Both the position numbers and the translations under genes were made by a program. This document shows, in pieces, positions 54,085 to 63,500 of a stretch of 64,000 nt of DNA. Under the pieces are notes generated by a model that saw nothing but the letters and a program-made list of their open reading frames with translations, was not told where the DNA came from and ran no database searches. The DNA is from Lachnospiraceae bacterium (GTDB lineage: Bacteria; Bacillota; Clostridia; Lachnospirales; Lachnospiraceae), in assembly GCA_024691425.1 (NCBI GenBank), contig JAILNQ010000023.1:46869-110868 (forward strand). The letters are read 5' to 3'. The stretch's first letter is position 1. Every line of letters begins with the position of its first letter.

Positions 54085-54118
54085 AATCTTCCCACTTCGT
54101 GGGCCCCTCCTTATAACA
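54071..54118. repeat. Nested stem-loop between repeats and tRNA-Thr
   Basis: GTTATAAGGA pairs with TCCTTATAAC, enclosing a second stem CCCAC/GTGGG with a short loop. It follows the 3' end of tRNA-Thr on the minus strand and may mark the processed end of the tRNA transcript. There is no T-tract. Confidence 0.6.
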
Positions 54119-54120
54119 TA

Positions 54121-54193
54121 TGCTGACGTCGGGAATCGGACCCGAGACCTCCGCACTACCAATGCGGTGCGCTACCTACTGTGCCACGTCAGC
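54121..54193 (-). tRNA. tRNA-Thr (anticodon GGT)
   Basis: The minus strand folds as a 73-nt tRNA: acceptor GCTGACG/CGTCAGC, anticodon arm CCGCA-TTGGTAG-TGCGG giving anticodon GGT, and T arm CTCGG-GTCCGATT-CCCGAG-like pairing. It reads ACC and ACT threonine codons. The CCA end is not encoded, as the sequence after discriminator A is TAT. Confidence 0.93.
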
Positions 54194-54205
54194 GGACTGA
54201 AAAGA

Positions 54206-54235
54206 ATTCTATCATAGTGCATGCCAAAAAGTCAA
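54206..54235 (-). promoter_or_regulatory. Promoter of tRNA-Thr
   Basis: On the minus strand TTGACT and TAGAAT are 18 bp apart, with TG extending the -10 (TGATAGAAT), ending about 12 bp before the tRNA. It lies in the 55-bp gap after the fucosyltransferase gene. Confidence 0.65.
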
Positions 54236-54248
54236 TCCTGACAGGCCT

Positions 54249-55220
54249 TCACTTTTTCATTCTGTTGCGAAGACCTCTTGCAATGCGCCGGGGAAGATAG
54301 AGCACTCTGTCGATCCTCTCGTGGAATTTAGCCTCATCCTCATAATACATGCCCTGATAGATCCTGTTGCGCCTTATAGCGTCTTTCGGATCCTGAAAGC
54401 ATATCCTCTGAAGGAAATCCGAGATATAGCCGGGAGCAAGGCATTTTGCGGCGGATGAATCATTCCGCAGTATCGGTGCTTTTGCCATCTTCAGATAGAG
54501 CTCATCGTCACTGTCGACTTTTCTTATGTGCTCGATCACGCTGTCAAAATCCGGAAAATCATGGCAGTTTATGAAACTGTCCGGATTGAATTCTTTTGCG
54601 ATATCGGGGTTACCCCAGTAGATCGGAACCGTCTGCGCAGCAAAGCTCTCCATAATCTTTTCGGTCGTATATCCTCTTGAAGAACTGTTCTCAAATGCGA
54701 TCGAGAACTTGTATCCTTTCGAGAATTCGATCTTATCGGCAACAGGTCCGCCGACGTTGTTGCGGTATCTCCCGCCTGACGCCAGAGGCTTGTAGGTTGC
54801 CAGACTGTCGATCATCTCAAGCCGCTCAGGGTCTGAGACAGCATTGCTTATCACAAAGCTTGCGAACTTACGGTTTACAAGTTCTTCATCGGACATAGAA
54901 GGTTTCTTTTGCGCCAGTTCACAAGCGCGGGGATACAGTACATAATGCGGAAGCCGAAGATACCGGTCATAAAAATCTATCTCCGGGAATCCCATGCCGT
55001 AGTCGACAAGATTAAAGTCGGGCGCTATATTTTCACCGGTATAAAATATCTTCGCGCAGTCATACTTCAGATGTTTCCTTCCGAAGATCGAGCAGAAAAC
55101 AAACTCAGGATCATCTGATATCTCAACATCGAAGTGCGAGTTAAGTGCATCCATTATGAAATTGTCATGCGGATCAAAAACATCCCAGAAATCCGTGAAT
55201 GCAATCCTGATCTTTTTCAT
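54249..55220 (-). CDS. Glycosyltransferase family 10 (alpha-1,3-fucosyltransferase-like)
   Basis: 323 residues. The C-terminal half has the GT10 donor-site block FSIAFENSSSRGYTTEKIMESFAAQTVPIYWG, followed by FINCHDFPDFDSVI. GT10 enzymes transfer fucose from GDP-fucose to N-acetylglucosamine or glucose, making Lewis-type structures. No signal peptide; a basic C-terminal tail (RRIARGLRNRMKK) suggests membrane association. The ATG overlaps the sigH stop by 4 bp, an unexpected partner. Acceptor and exact linkage are not predictable. Confidence 0.85.
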   Translation of the reverse strand: MKKIRIAFTDFWDVFDPHDNFIMDALNSHFDVEISDDPEFVFCSIFGRKHLKYDCAKIFYTGENIAPDFNLVDYGMGFPEIDFYDRYLRLPHYVLYPRACELAQKKPSMSDEELVNRKFASFVISNAVSDPERLEMIDSLATYKPLASGGRYRNNVGGPVADKIEFSKGYKFSIAFENSSSRGYTTEKIMESFAAQTVPIYWGNPDIAKEFNPDSFINCHDFPDFDSVIEHIRKVDSDDELYLKMAKAPILRNDSSAAKCLAPGYISDFLQRICFQDPKDAIRRNRIYQGMYYEDEAKFHERIDRVLYLPRRIARGLRNRMKK

Positions 55221-55831
55221 TTCTCGAGTATCTTCCTGACCTTCACCTTTATCCTCGACAGAGCGTTGTCCGTCGACTTCTCATCTCGGCCGAGGATTTT
55301 TGCTATCGCCGTGTATTCAAGTCCGGTGAGCCTTAAGTTAAGAACCTTCCGTTCAAAATCGCTCAGGCTGTCGTATATCCTCATCTCGAGGTTCTCAGCC
55401 TGTTCTCTGTCTATTACCATGTCCTCAGGACTCATTCCGGCCTGCGCGAGCAGCATTTCAGGTATTCCCGCACCGTCACCGGAGCCGTTCTCCGCCTCAT
55501 CCTCGTAGATCGAAATATATGAATTCAGAGGAGCATGCTTCTTGCGGTTTCCGGCTTCAACGGCTTTGTACATCTGCCGGGAGACGCACAGATCCGCAAA
55601 AGTATAAAAGCTCGCGTCTCTTCCTGCATCATAGTCACGAACTGCCTTATAAAGTCCGATCATGCCCTCCTGAATGAGGTCTTCCTTATCGGCGCCTAGA
55701 ATGAACATGCTTCCGGCTTTCCTGCGGACAAGCTCCTTGTATTTTTCGATTATATGCTCAATGATCTTTCCGTCGCCGTCGCGAAGAGCTATGATAAGCT
55801 CCTCATCGGTCATTGATTCATAATTGGTCAT
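55217..55831 (-). CDS. sigH: RNA polymerase sigma factor, SigH type
   Basis: 204 residues. It resembles Bacillus SigH along its length: KYKELVRRKAGSMFILGADKEDLIQEGMIGLYKAVRDYD (region 2, with the polymerase-binding and -10 recognition part), NRKKHAPLNSYIS, and region 4 LSDFERKVLNLRLTGLEYTAIAKILGRDEKSTDNALSRIKVKV. SigH drives early-stationary and sporulation genes in Bacillus; in non-sporulating Clostridia it may serve other roles. It follows rlmB, mrnC and cysS, as in many Firmicutes. Confidence 0.9.
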   Translation of the reverse strand: MTNYESMTDEELIIALRDGDGKIIEHIIEKYKELVRRKAGSMFILGADKEDLIQEGMIGLYKAVRDYDAGRDASFYTFADLCVSRQMYKAVEAGNRKKHAPLNSYISIYEDEAENGSGDGAGIPEMLLAQAGMSPEDMVIDREQAENLEMRIYDSLSDFERKVLNLRLTGLEYTAIAKILGRDEKSTDNALSRIKVKVRKILEK

Positions 55832-55849
55832 ATCCTTAACCTTTCAGTG

Positions 55850-56599
55850 TCATTTCTTCCCGGACAATCTCTGTCTTACGGTCTCGAACATGAGAACACC
55901 GGCAGCAACCGATGCGTTCAGCGAATCTATATCTCCTCGTGTCGGTATTGCGCACACATAATCGCATTTTTCTCTGACAAGCCTGCTCACTCCGTCACCT
56001 TCGCTGCCGATCACAAGTCCTATCGGACCTGTGAGATTCTGCCCGTACATGATCTGCCCGTCCATGTCGGCGCATGCGAACCATATTCCTTTTTCCTTCA
56101 GCTCATCGATCGTTCTTGCGAGATTCGTGACTTTCGCCACAGGCGTATAGTTTATCGCACCGGCGCTGGTTCTTGCCACCGTGGCCGTAAGTCCGGCCGC
56201 GCGGTTCTTCGGAATTATCACGCCATGTGCTCCGGCCATATTCGCGCTTCTTATGATAGCGCCGAGATTGTGAGGATCCTCGATTCCGTCGAGCAGTATG
56301 ATGAACGGATCTTCACCCTTTTCGGCGGCCTTTTTCAGAATATCATCAACTTCCGCATATTCATATGCCGCACATTTTGCGATGACTCCCTGGTGATGCC
56401 CGGTAACGCTCATCTGATCGAGTCTTTCCTTTTCTACGAACTTCACCTGAACATCATTCTTCTTTGCTTCACGCTTTATCGTCGATACAGGCCCGTCTGA
56501 GCATCCGTCGAGTATGAAGAGCCTGTCGATCGGCTTCTGCGCCCGGAGCGCCTCTATGACCGCGTTACGGCCTTCTATCGTATATTCTTCGTATCCCAT
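55850..56599 (-). CDS. rlmB: 23S rRNA (guanosine-2'-O)-methyltransferase RlmB
   Basis: 249 residues of the SpoU/TrmH (SPOUT) family. An N-terminal substrate-binding domain (EGRNAVIEALRAQKPIDRLFILDG) precedes the knotted SAM domain with motifs LDGIEDPHNLGAIIRSANM, IGSEGDGVSRLV and IPTRGDIDSLNASVAAGV. It methylates the 23S rRNA. It follows mrnC by 3 bp and precedes sigH by 18 bp. Confidence 0.95.
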   Translation of the reverse strand: MGYEEYTIEGRNAVIEALRAQKPIDRLFILDGCSDGPVSTIKREAKKNDVQVKFVEKERLDQMSVTGHHQGVIAKCAAYEYAEVDDILKKAAEKGEDPFIILLDGIEDPHNLGAIIRSANMAGAHGVIIPKNRAAGLTATVARTSAGAINYTPVAKVTNLARTIDELKEKGIWFACADMDGQIMYGQNLTGPIGLVIGSEGDGVSRLVREKCDYVCAIPTRGDIDSLNASVAAGVLMFETVRQRLSGKK

Positions 56600-56602
56600 C
56601 TT

Positions 56603-57037
56603 TTATCCTGCCTGTATAATATCCGCTGCGATCTTTATCAGTTCCGTCACCCTTTCCATGTCCCCTTTAAGATACAGGTATCCAATGACAGATTCAAATC
56701 CCGTAGCCTTCCTGTAATCACCCACGGGGGCATTTTTTGCAGGAGTCGGCGATTTTGCATTCCTGCCGCGCCTGTATATGGCCAGTTCTTCTTCACAAAG
56801 AAGCCCGTTTTCGATCATATGGTCTATAGCCTTTGCCTGGCTTACCGCTTTTATGTATTTAACCGCCTTATGGTCCAGCGAGTTCGCAGGACAGTTTCCC
56901 TCAAGAACAACGGCTGTTTTAACAACGGCCCCGTAAATGCTGTCCCCAATGAACGCAAGGGAAAGCGGTGAATACTGTCCGGGATCGTCACCCTTGACCG
57001 AAAAAACATCTTTTATCTCATCAAGGAAATCGCTCAT
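56603..57037 (-). CDS. mrnC: Mini-ribonuclease III
   Basis: 144 residues, an RNase III catalytic domain without the double-stranded RNA-binding domain. LSLAFIGDSIYGAVVKT carries the conserved acidic residue and KSPTPAKNAPVGDYRKATGFESVIGYLYLKGD the second catalytic block. It matures 23S rRNA ends. The cysS-mrnC-rlmB order is conserved in Firmicutes. Confidence 0.95.
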   Translation of the reverse strand: MSDFLDEIKDVFSVKGDDPGQYSPLSLAFIGDSIYGAVVKTAVVLEGNCPANSLDHKAVKYIKAVSQAKAIDHMIENGLLCEEELAIYRRGRNAKSPTPAKNAPVGDYRKATGFESVIGYLYLKGDMERVTELIKIAADIIQAG

Positions 57038-57050
57038 CGCCTATCACCTA

Positions 57051-58469
57051 TCATTTCCTGCTCCAGACAACTCCTTCCCTTGTGTCCTTTATGACAATTC
57101 CTTCGGAAAGAAGTTCATCCCTTATTGAATCGGCGAGTGCAAAGTTCTTCTCCTTCTTTGCGGCGGCCCGTTCAGCTATCTTTTCTTCAACATGGGCAAC
57201 AACTGCGGGATCCTCATCAGCATGCTCACTGTCCGTACCTGTGCCGGCTTTCGCTTCCGTAAGCTTAAGTCCGAGCACGTAATCGTAATCATCAATGATG
57301 GCCCGCTTTGTCGCACCGTTAAGGTCGCTCTTCAGCACATCATATACCAGCGTAAGTCCCATGGCCGTGTTAACGTCATTGCCGACGACCTCGGCAAACT
57401 TATCATGCCACTCTTTCTTTGCGGCCTCGTCAACATCACCTTCAGAAGATATGGAACTTATCCTGTTCTTAAGTTTCTTATAAACGGCTGCAGCCTGGTC
57501 AAGTGCTTCATAAGTGAACACGAGCGGCTTCCTGTAATGGCTCTGCAGAGTGAACAGACGGTACACGAGCGGATCATATCCCTTCTCCTCAAGGAGAGAA
57601 ACGGTCAGGAATTCACCTTTTGACTTGCTCATCTTTCCAGTCTCATCATTAAGGTGATGTACATGGAACCAGTAATTGCACCACTTGTGCCCGATATACG
57701 ATTCGGACTGCGCGATCTCATTAGTATGGTGCGGGAAAATGTTATCCACACCGCCGCAGTGAATGTCCATGTATTCGCCGAGATGCTTCATGCTGATGCA
57801 TGAGCATTCTATATGCCATCCCGGATAACCGGTGCCCCATGGACTGTCCCATTTAAGTGCCTGATCCTCGAACTTCGACTTCGTGAACCATAGAACAAAA
57901 TCATTTTTATTTCGCTTATTCTCATCTTCTGTCACATCATCTCTTACGCCTACCATCAGCTCTTCTTCGTTCTGATTTCCGAACACGAAGTAATCGTCAA
58001 GCTTTGATGTATCAAAATAGACGTTCTCTCCCGCTTTATATGCGTATCCCTTCTCAAGCAGAACTTCGATCATATGTATGAACTCAGGGATGCAGTTTGT
58101 CGCAGGCTCAACGACATCAGGTGTCTTTATGTTGAGTTTTTCGCAGTCAGAAAAGAACGCGTCAGTATAGAACTTAGCGATCTCCATGACAGTCTTATGC
58201 TCACGCTTTGCGCCCTTCAGCATCTTATCCTCTCCTGTATCAGCATCGGATGAAAGATGCCCGACATCAGTGATGTTCATGACACGCTTGACATCATATC
58301 CCGAGTATCTGAGCAGCTTTTCGAGCACATCCTCCATCAGATAGCTGCGCAGATTTCCGATATGCGCAAAATGATAGACGGTAGGCCCGCACGTGTACAT
58401 TTTGACCTTACCTTCCTCGTTCGGAACGAATTCCTCGATTTTCTTTGTAAGCGAATTGTATATTTTCAT
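57051..58469 (-). CDS. cysS: Cysteinyl-tRNA synthetase
   Basis: 472 residues, full length class I synthetase. The N-terminal TCGPTVYHFAHIGNLRSYLMEDVL contains the zinc-ligand cysteine and the HIGN form of the HIGH motif; KMSKSKGEF is the second signature; WHIECSCISMKHLGEYMDIHCGGVDNIFPHHTNE carries further zinc ligands. It charges tRNA-Cys. cysE lies upstream in the same run, linking cysteine supply and use. Confidence 0.97.
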   Translation of the reverse strand: MKIYNSLTKKIEEFVPNEEGKVKMYTCGPTVYHFAHIGNLRSYLMEDVLEKLLRYSGYDVKRVMNITDVGHLSSDADTGEDKMLKGAKREHKTVMEIAKFYTDAFFSDCEKLNIKTPDVVEPATNCIPEFIHMIEVLLEKGYAYKAGENVYFDTSKLDDYFVFGNQNEEELMVGVRDDVTEDENKRNKNDFVLWFTKSKFEDQALKWDSPWGTGYPGWHIECSCISMKHLGEYMDIHCGGVDNIFPHHTNEIAQSESYIGHKWCNYWFHVHHLNDETGKMSKSKGEFLTVSLLEEKGYDPLVYRLFTLQSHYRKPLVFTYEALDQAAAVYKKLKNRISSISSEGDVDEAAKKEWHDKFAEVVGNDVNTAMGLTLVYDVLKSDLNGATKRAIIDDYDYVLGLKLTEAKAGTGTDSEHADEDPAVVAHVEEKIAERAAAKKEKNFALADSIRDELLSEGIVIKDTREGVVWSRK

Positions 58470-58482
58470 GACATGCTCCGAT

Positions 58483-59094
58483 CTATTTCTTCTTTTTTCT
58501 GTCTTTTTTCTTATCCTTTTTCTTCTTGTTCTCTTTATCCGTCGCCTCCGGCATCATCATGCAGCCTCCGCATGTGCCGCAAGGTCTGTCGGGAAATACA
58601 GCCGCCGTTTCGGTAAGCTCTGATGCCGACGACAGAAGACAGATAGCCTGCGCGCTTATTCCCTTCCCGGTACCCGTGAATCCGAGGCCTTCCTCGGTAG
58701 TCGCCTTCACATTCACCTGATGCTTCTCGATTCCGAGTGCCTCAGCGATGTTGGCGTTCATCTCATCGATATAAGGTCTCATCTTCGGACGCTCGGCAAT
58801 GATAGTCGCATCTATGTTCTCGATGATGAACCTCTCATCCGCCAGCATATCGCCGACGAGCTTTAACAGCTTCATCGAAGAAATCCCGCGGTATCTGTCA
58901 TCATTATCCGGAAAATGCTTACCGATATCACCTAGTGCCGCTGCTCCGAGGAGCGCATCCATTATAGCATGAAGCAGGACATCCGCATCCGAATGTCCGA
59001 TCAGCCCGAGATCATAAGGTATATTGACACCTCCGATAACAAGAGGCCTTCCCTCTCCGAGACGGTGCACGTCATAGCCCATTCCTGCTCTCAT
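58483..59094 (-). CDS. ispF: 2-C-methyl-D-erythritol 2,4-cyclodiphosphate synthase with Cys/Lys-rich tail
   Basis: 203 residues. The first about 158 are a complete Isp[50 protein letters not shown] with metal ligands, and [20 protein letters not shown] at the end. It forms the cyclodiphosphate in the non-mevalonate isoprenoid pathway. An extra tail of about 45 residues holds CGTCGGC and then an almost pure Lys/Asp stretch ending KKKK, not part of normal IspF. It lies 10 bp after nadE and 13 bp before cysS. Confidence 0.93.
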   Translation of the reverse strand: MRAGMGYDVHRLGEGRPLVIGGVNIPYDLGLIGHSDADVLLHAIMDALLGAAALGDIGKHFPDNDDRYRGISSMKLLKLVGDMLADERFIIENIDATIIAERPKMRPYIDEMNANIAEALGIEKHQVNVKATTEEGLGFTGTGKGISAQAICLLSSASELTETAAVFPDRPCGTCGGCMMMPEATDKENKKKKDKKKDRKKKK

Positions 59095-59104
59095 ATTATT
59101 CCTT

Positions 59105-59848
59105 TCATTCCTCTGCTCTTACTTCAATATGCGGATCAAAGCTCGGCATCAGCCTCAGCTTGAAAAGATTCGCACGGTGCTTCCTGTCTATGAGTTCCTT
59201 CGTTGCCGGATTATCTATCTCTCCCGTGCGTATGTAGCGATCGAGAACCTCATAGGTGAATCCGAGATTATCTTCATCGGTCTTTCCGCAAAGACCGTCT
59301 ATAGGCGGCTTGTCAACAAGCACATCCGGAAGGCCCAGGACTCTTCCTATCGCTTTTACTTCCTGAACAGTCAGATGCGAAAGAGGGCTGAAATCACCCG
59401 CGGCATCTCCGTATCTTGTCGAATACCCTACCCAGTCTTCGGAAAGATTGCACGTATTCACCACCCTTCCGTTCATGCTCTGAGAAACTGCGTAGACCGT
59501 TGCCATTCTTATTCTCGGCGGAAGATTTATGATGCTCTGATCCGAGAGAGCGAAAGGAACCGCATCTGCTACCCCGTCGACCGCAGCTTTAACGTTCACT
59601 GTATAATTCTTTATTCCGAGATGTTCGCACAGAAGGTGCGACATGTCTATGTCTGCCTGCTCTCCGTTCGGCATGAGGACTCCGATGACTCTGTCCTTTC
59701 CGAGAGCACTGACGCAAAGCGCCGCAGCAACAGATGAATCCTTGCCTCCGGATATGCCAAGAACGGCATTGCAGTCCCTGCCGTTCTCCTCGAAGAAATC
59801 ACGTATCCATTTCACACATTCGTCTTTTGCTTTTACAGCATCAAACAT
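59105..59848 (-). CDS. nadE: NAD+ synthase, ammonia-dependent type
   Basis: 247 residues. The PP-loop [14 protein letters not shown] binds ATP, and [31 protein letters not shown] is the NAD synthetase signature. There is no N-terminal nitrilase-type glutaminase domain, so it should use ammonia. It converts nicotinate adenine dinucleotide to NAD. Three bases separate its start from the cysE stop. Confidence 0.95.
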   Translation of the reverse strand: MFDAVKAKDECVKWIRDFFEENGRDCNAVLGISGGKDSSVAAALCVSALGKDRVIGVLMPNGEQADIDMSHLLCEHLGIKNYTVNVKAAVDGVADAVPFALSDQSIINLPPRIRMATVYAVSQSMNGRVVNTCNLSEDWVGYSTRYGDAAGDFSPLSHLTVQEVKAIGRVLGLPDVLVDKPPIDGLCGKTDEDNLGFTYEVLDRYIRTGEIDNPATKELIDRKHRANLFKLRLMPSFDPHIEVRAEE

Positions 59849-59851
59849 CTT

Positions 59852-60541
59852 TTATTCCTTTTCCTTTCCGGCATGTTCCGCTGAAGTCAGCCGCCTCACC
59901 TCATCCTCAAGTGCCAGAAGACGGCTTGTCAGTTCAGTGTTCTCTTTTTTGAGCAGCGTGATATCTTCCTGAACGGGATCCGGAAGGTCAGTCTGATCAA
60001 GAGTCTCACGCGGTATCGATACCTTGTCATGGTTCACCACATGGCCCGGAACTCCGACTACGGTCGAGTTCGGCGGCACTTCTTCAAGTACGACCGAACC
60101 GGCTCCTATTTTGGAATTCGCACCTATAGTGAATGATCCGAGTACTTTTGCCCCTGCGGAAATCATGACGTTGTCGCACACGGTAGGATGTCTCTTGCCT
60201 GATTCCTTGCCGGTTCCTCCTAAAGTGACGCCCTGATAAAGCGTTACGTTATCTCCTATTTCAGCAGTTTCTCCGATAACGACGCCGTTCCCGTGATCTA
60301 TGAAGAATCCCTTCCCTATCGTAGCTCCGGGATGTATCTCTATCCCTGTCTTTCTCGCCGCGCGCTGAGAGATAAGTCTTGCAAGAAAATAATGCTTGCT
60401 CCTGTACAGTCTGTGCGCCATACGGTAGCTTATCATCACTTTGAAAGAAGGATACAGGAAAACTTCCATCGCCGAATGAATGGCCGGGTCCCTCTCCCTT
60501 ACGACCGCTATCTCATCTTTTATCTTCTGAATGAATCCCAT
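59852..60541 (-). CDS. cysE: Serine O-acetyltransferase
   Basis: 229 residues, shorter than E. coli CysE and similar to Firmicutes CysE/EpsC. After a helical N-terminus it has left-handed beta-helix hexapeptides ([46 protein letters not shown]) with the catalytic His-Asp pair. It makes O-acetylserine for cysteine synthesis. A charged coiled-coil-like tail ([23 protein letters not shown]) follows the usual end. First gene of the run to sigH; 8 bp from the preceding surface-protein gene, with no promoter visible in the gap. Confidence 0.94.
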   Translation of the reverse strand: MGFIQKIKDEIAVVRERDPAIHSAMEVFLYPSFKVMISYRMAHRLYRSKHYFLARLISQRAARKTGIEIHPGATIGKGFFIDHGNGVVIGETAEIGDNVTLYQGVTLGGTGKESGKRHPTVCDNVMISAGAKVLGSFTIGANSKIGAGSVVLEEVPPNSTVVGVPGHVVNHDKVSIPRETLDQTDLPDPVQEDITLLKKENTELTSRLLALEDEVRRLTSAEHAGKEKE

Positions 60542-60549
60542 TTTATGCT

Positions 60550-63500
60550 CTAAGGCTCCTCGGTCATGATTTTACGGCATACATCAAGAATTACTTCGCT
60601 CTTTGCGCTCGATTTTTCGGAAAAGAACATGAAGCCGTGCCGGGCTCCGGTGTACTTATTGAGCTTAACAGACGTATTACCGTGTTTTTCCGCTTCCTTT
60701 ACGAATTTTGCGCAGTCATAATAGCACGGATCATATGTGCCTGAATACATATATACGTTCTTCATGCCGCTGCTGTCAAGAAGAAGCGGCGTCGCAAACG
60801 GATAAATACCGCCCGGCCCTGCAATGCCTTCATACGGTTTTTCTCCGCTTTCATCCACATATCCCGCGTCCCTTGTGTATCTGGCTCCCCAGTACTTCAA
60901 TGTATCGATATCCGTCGAACCGGTCTGCCTCTTTGTAAGATCCGCCGCGCTCTCATTGATCATTCTGACATCGACCCAAGGGCTCATCAGAAGAGCCTCA
61001 ACCGGCAGCTTCAGAGGGCTGCCTTTCTGGATTGCATAGTCGTAAAGCCCAAGGCAGATTCCTGCTCCCGATGACGCACCGGAAAGCACAAGATTTCTCG
61101 GTCCGTATTTTGCAATCGCGTGGTCATATACATCCCTGGAATATATTTCAGTATCATATACATCAACGTGTCCGTCCGAATTGAGATCTCCGAGAGGATC
61201 AAAATCCGGCTGCTCATCACCGACACTTGACGATGCGCACATAGGAAATACATTGCCCGGATAAGACGTAAGTCCTTTAGCTATAAGAGCGGCCCGGTCA
61301 GTATTCACGAGGATGAAATCCTCCGACTCCTTTTTCTGTCCTCCCCCCGAGTCAATGAAGCGGCGCATCGAGCTTACCGTACTTCTCTGATCATCATTAA
61401 TGTAATCGCCGTAATAATTCCCGAAGAAGAACAGAACCTCCTTACGCCTTGCACATGTGCTGCTGTTGAATCTGTAATAGCGCCCGATTTCAGGACCTGT
61501 AACGCTGCCGTCCGATAAAGCTCCGTCCGCACTGATTTTCTTGCATGCCTGACCGGCGGCAAATCCGTCTGCTGCACCTTGTCCGTCATCTATATAAGCG
61601 CTTACGTTTCCTTCATCATCGATAAGGACATCTCCGCATGCAAGCTCCCCCGTAAGGATAAAATCGCCCATGTCGGCATAAGGTCTGTTAGGCGCGGCGT
61701 AATATGACCACTCCTGACTGTCCTTAACCTTCGCATTATCCTTAACGTTTATCCATCCGGACTGCGCGATGACTCCGTCGCTATCGGCATAATACATGTT
61801 CGATGCGCCGGCCGTCCCGTCGTAATATGTCTGTCCTCTGTCAGAAAGCTTAATGAATCCCATCTGGAGCTGACCGGCCTCTGACTCTGCTTCATTGAAA
61901 TAGTAAATGTTTCCGTCGAGGTTTACGAATCCCGTTGCGAGCTCTCCGGTCGCAGGGTCGGCATAATATTTCTTTCCTCCTTCTGAAAACCATCCCGTGC
62001 GGAATGCTCCGGATGATGCCATAAAGTAATATCTGCCTGAAACATTGTTTATTCCGCCCGAAAGAAGCATTCCTTCCATCGTCGGATCTGTCGCATCGGC
62101 AGTCTCACTGAAATAATATCTCTTGCCGTCCATCTGTGCAAAGCCGGCCGTCATCTTTCCTGTCTCATCGAAATAGTATTTCCTGCTTTTTCCGCCGGTC
62201 TTTATTGTCTGCCATCCCTTGAGGGACTTCCCGTTCTTAAAAGCAAACCTCGCTCTTGATTTTCTGTTGCCCTCAGGCAGTTCAGCAACGGTATACCATA
62301 TGACGCCGTCGATCTCTTGAGGCTCTCCTGCGAGCACCTGCTCTTTTCCGGATGCATCGAAGTAATGCCAGTCGCTTTCTATCAGATTCCATCCTGTCTT
62401 CATGACACCTTTTGCATCGCTTCCGTACTTACCCGTCATTCCGGATGGCGTGCCGTAGAAATTCACGAGCAGCTCTCCGTCTGCAGTAAATACATACTTC
62501 TTTCCCGAGACCGCGGTGATCATTTTTGCCATGCGCCCGTTTTCGTCAAAATGGTATTTCCTGCTTATGCCGCCGGTCTTTATTGTCTGCCATCCTGTCT
62601 TCATCGCTCCGCCCTGCGGATCGAAATAATAGGTGTTCCCGAGAAGGGCTATGAATCCTGTCTGCCTCTTTCCTGATGCATCAGAATAATATGTTTTCTT
62701 ACCGACGGGGAACATTCCCGTCTTCATGGCTCCGGTCGAAGGATCGAAATAGTAATACTCTCCTTCATTCTTCACCCATCCCGTAATACGCTTTCCGTTC
62801 GTATCATAATAATACGTATCAGGGCCTGAGGAAACAAAGCCTGAAACGGCGCTTCCGGTATATTCGACGTGACCGAGTGCTTCCGCCTCTGCCTTCGTAA
62901 GTGAAATGTACACTGTCTTGCCTATGTTGAACACGCCTGTCCTAAGAAGACCGTTCTGATCAAAGTAATGTCTTCTGGCAGCATCTGTCGTTAATGTCTG
63001 CCATCCAGTCTGCATCTTGCCGTTCTTCACATAGAAGATCATTCCGCCGCATTCATAGAAATCTCCCGATGTCCCGAACGAGAACAGCGGCGCATATCCC
63101 TTCTCCATACCGTAATACGCTGATCCGGGATCAGAAACGAAGAATCTTGCGACCCCTCCGTCCACTATATATCCGTACTGCATGATGCCGTTTCCGTTCG
63201 TGAAATAGTGTTCTGCGCCGCTAGCGCAGTATCCGGTCAGCATCATGCCGGTTGCATCATCGAATACATAACGGTTCTTTCCTATAACCGTCACGCCTTT
63301 TGCAAGTGCACCGGTCTGCGTGTCAAAATAGTATTTCTTACCGTCGAGCGTCTGCCATCCTTTAAGAAGCATGCCGCTGCCGCTGGCATATCTGGTAACC
63401 GCAACTCCGCCTTCAACAACCGTGAACCACCCGGTATTTTCGAGCATGCCTGCATCGGGGTCTTCTGCTTCGGCCAGGGCAGTCTCATCATAAGGACGGC

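Noticed and set aside
53925-54116. Plus-strand 63-aa ORF across the 58-bp repeats
   Set aside because: It is a translation of hairpin repeats, lacks a Shine-Dalgarno site and resembles no protein.
54121-54193. tRNA-Thr as an integration site for a mobile element
   Set aside because: No integrase gene, attachment-site duplicate or prophage genes are found on either side.
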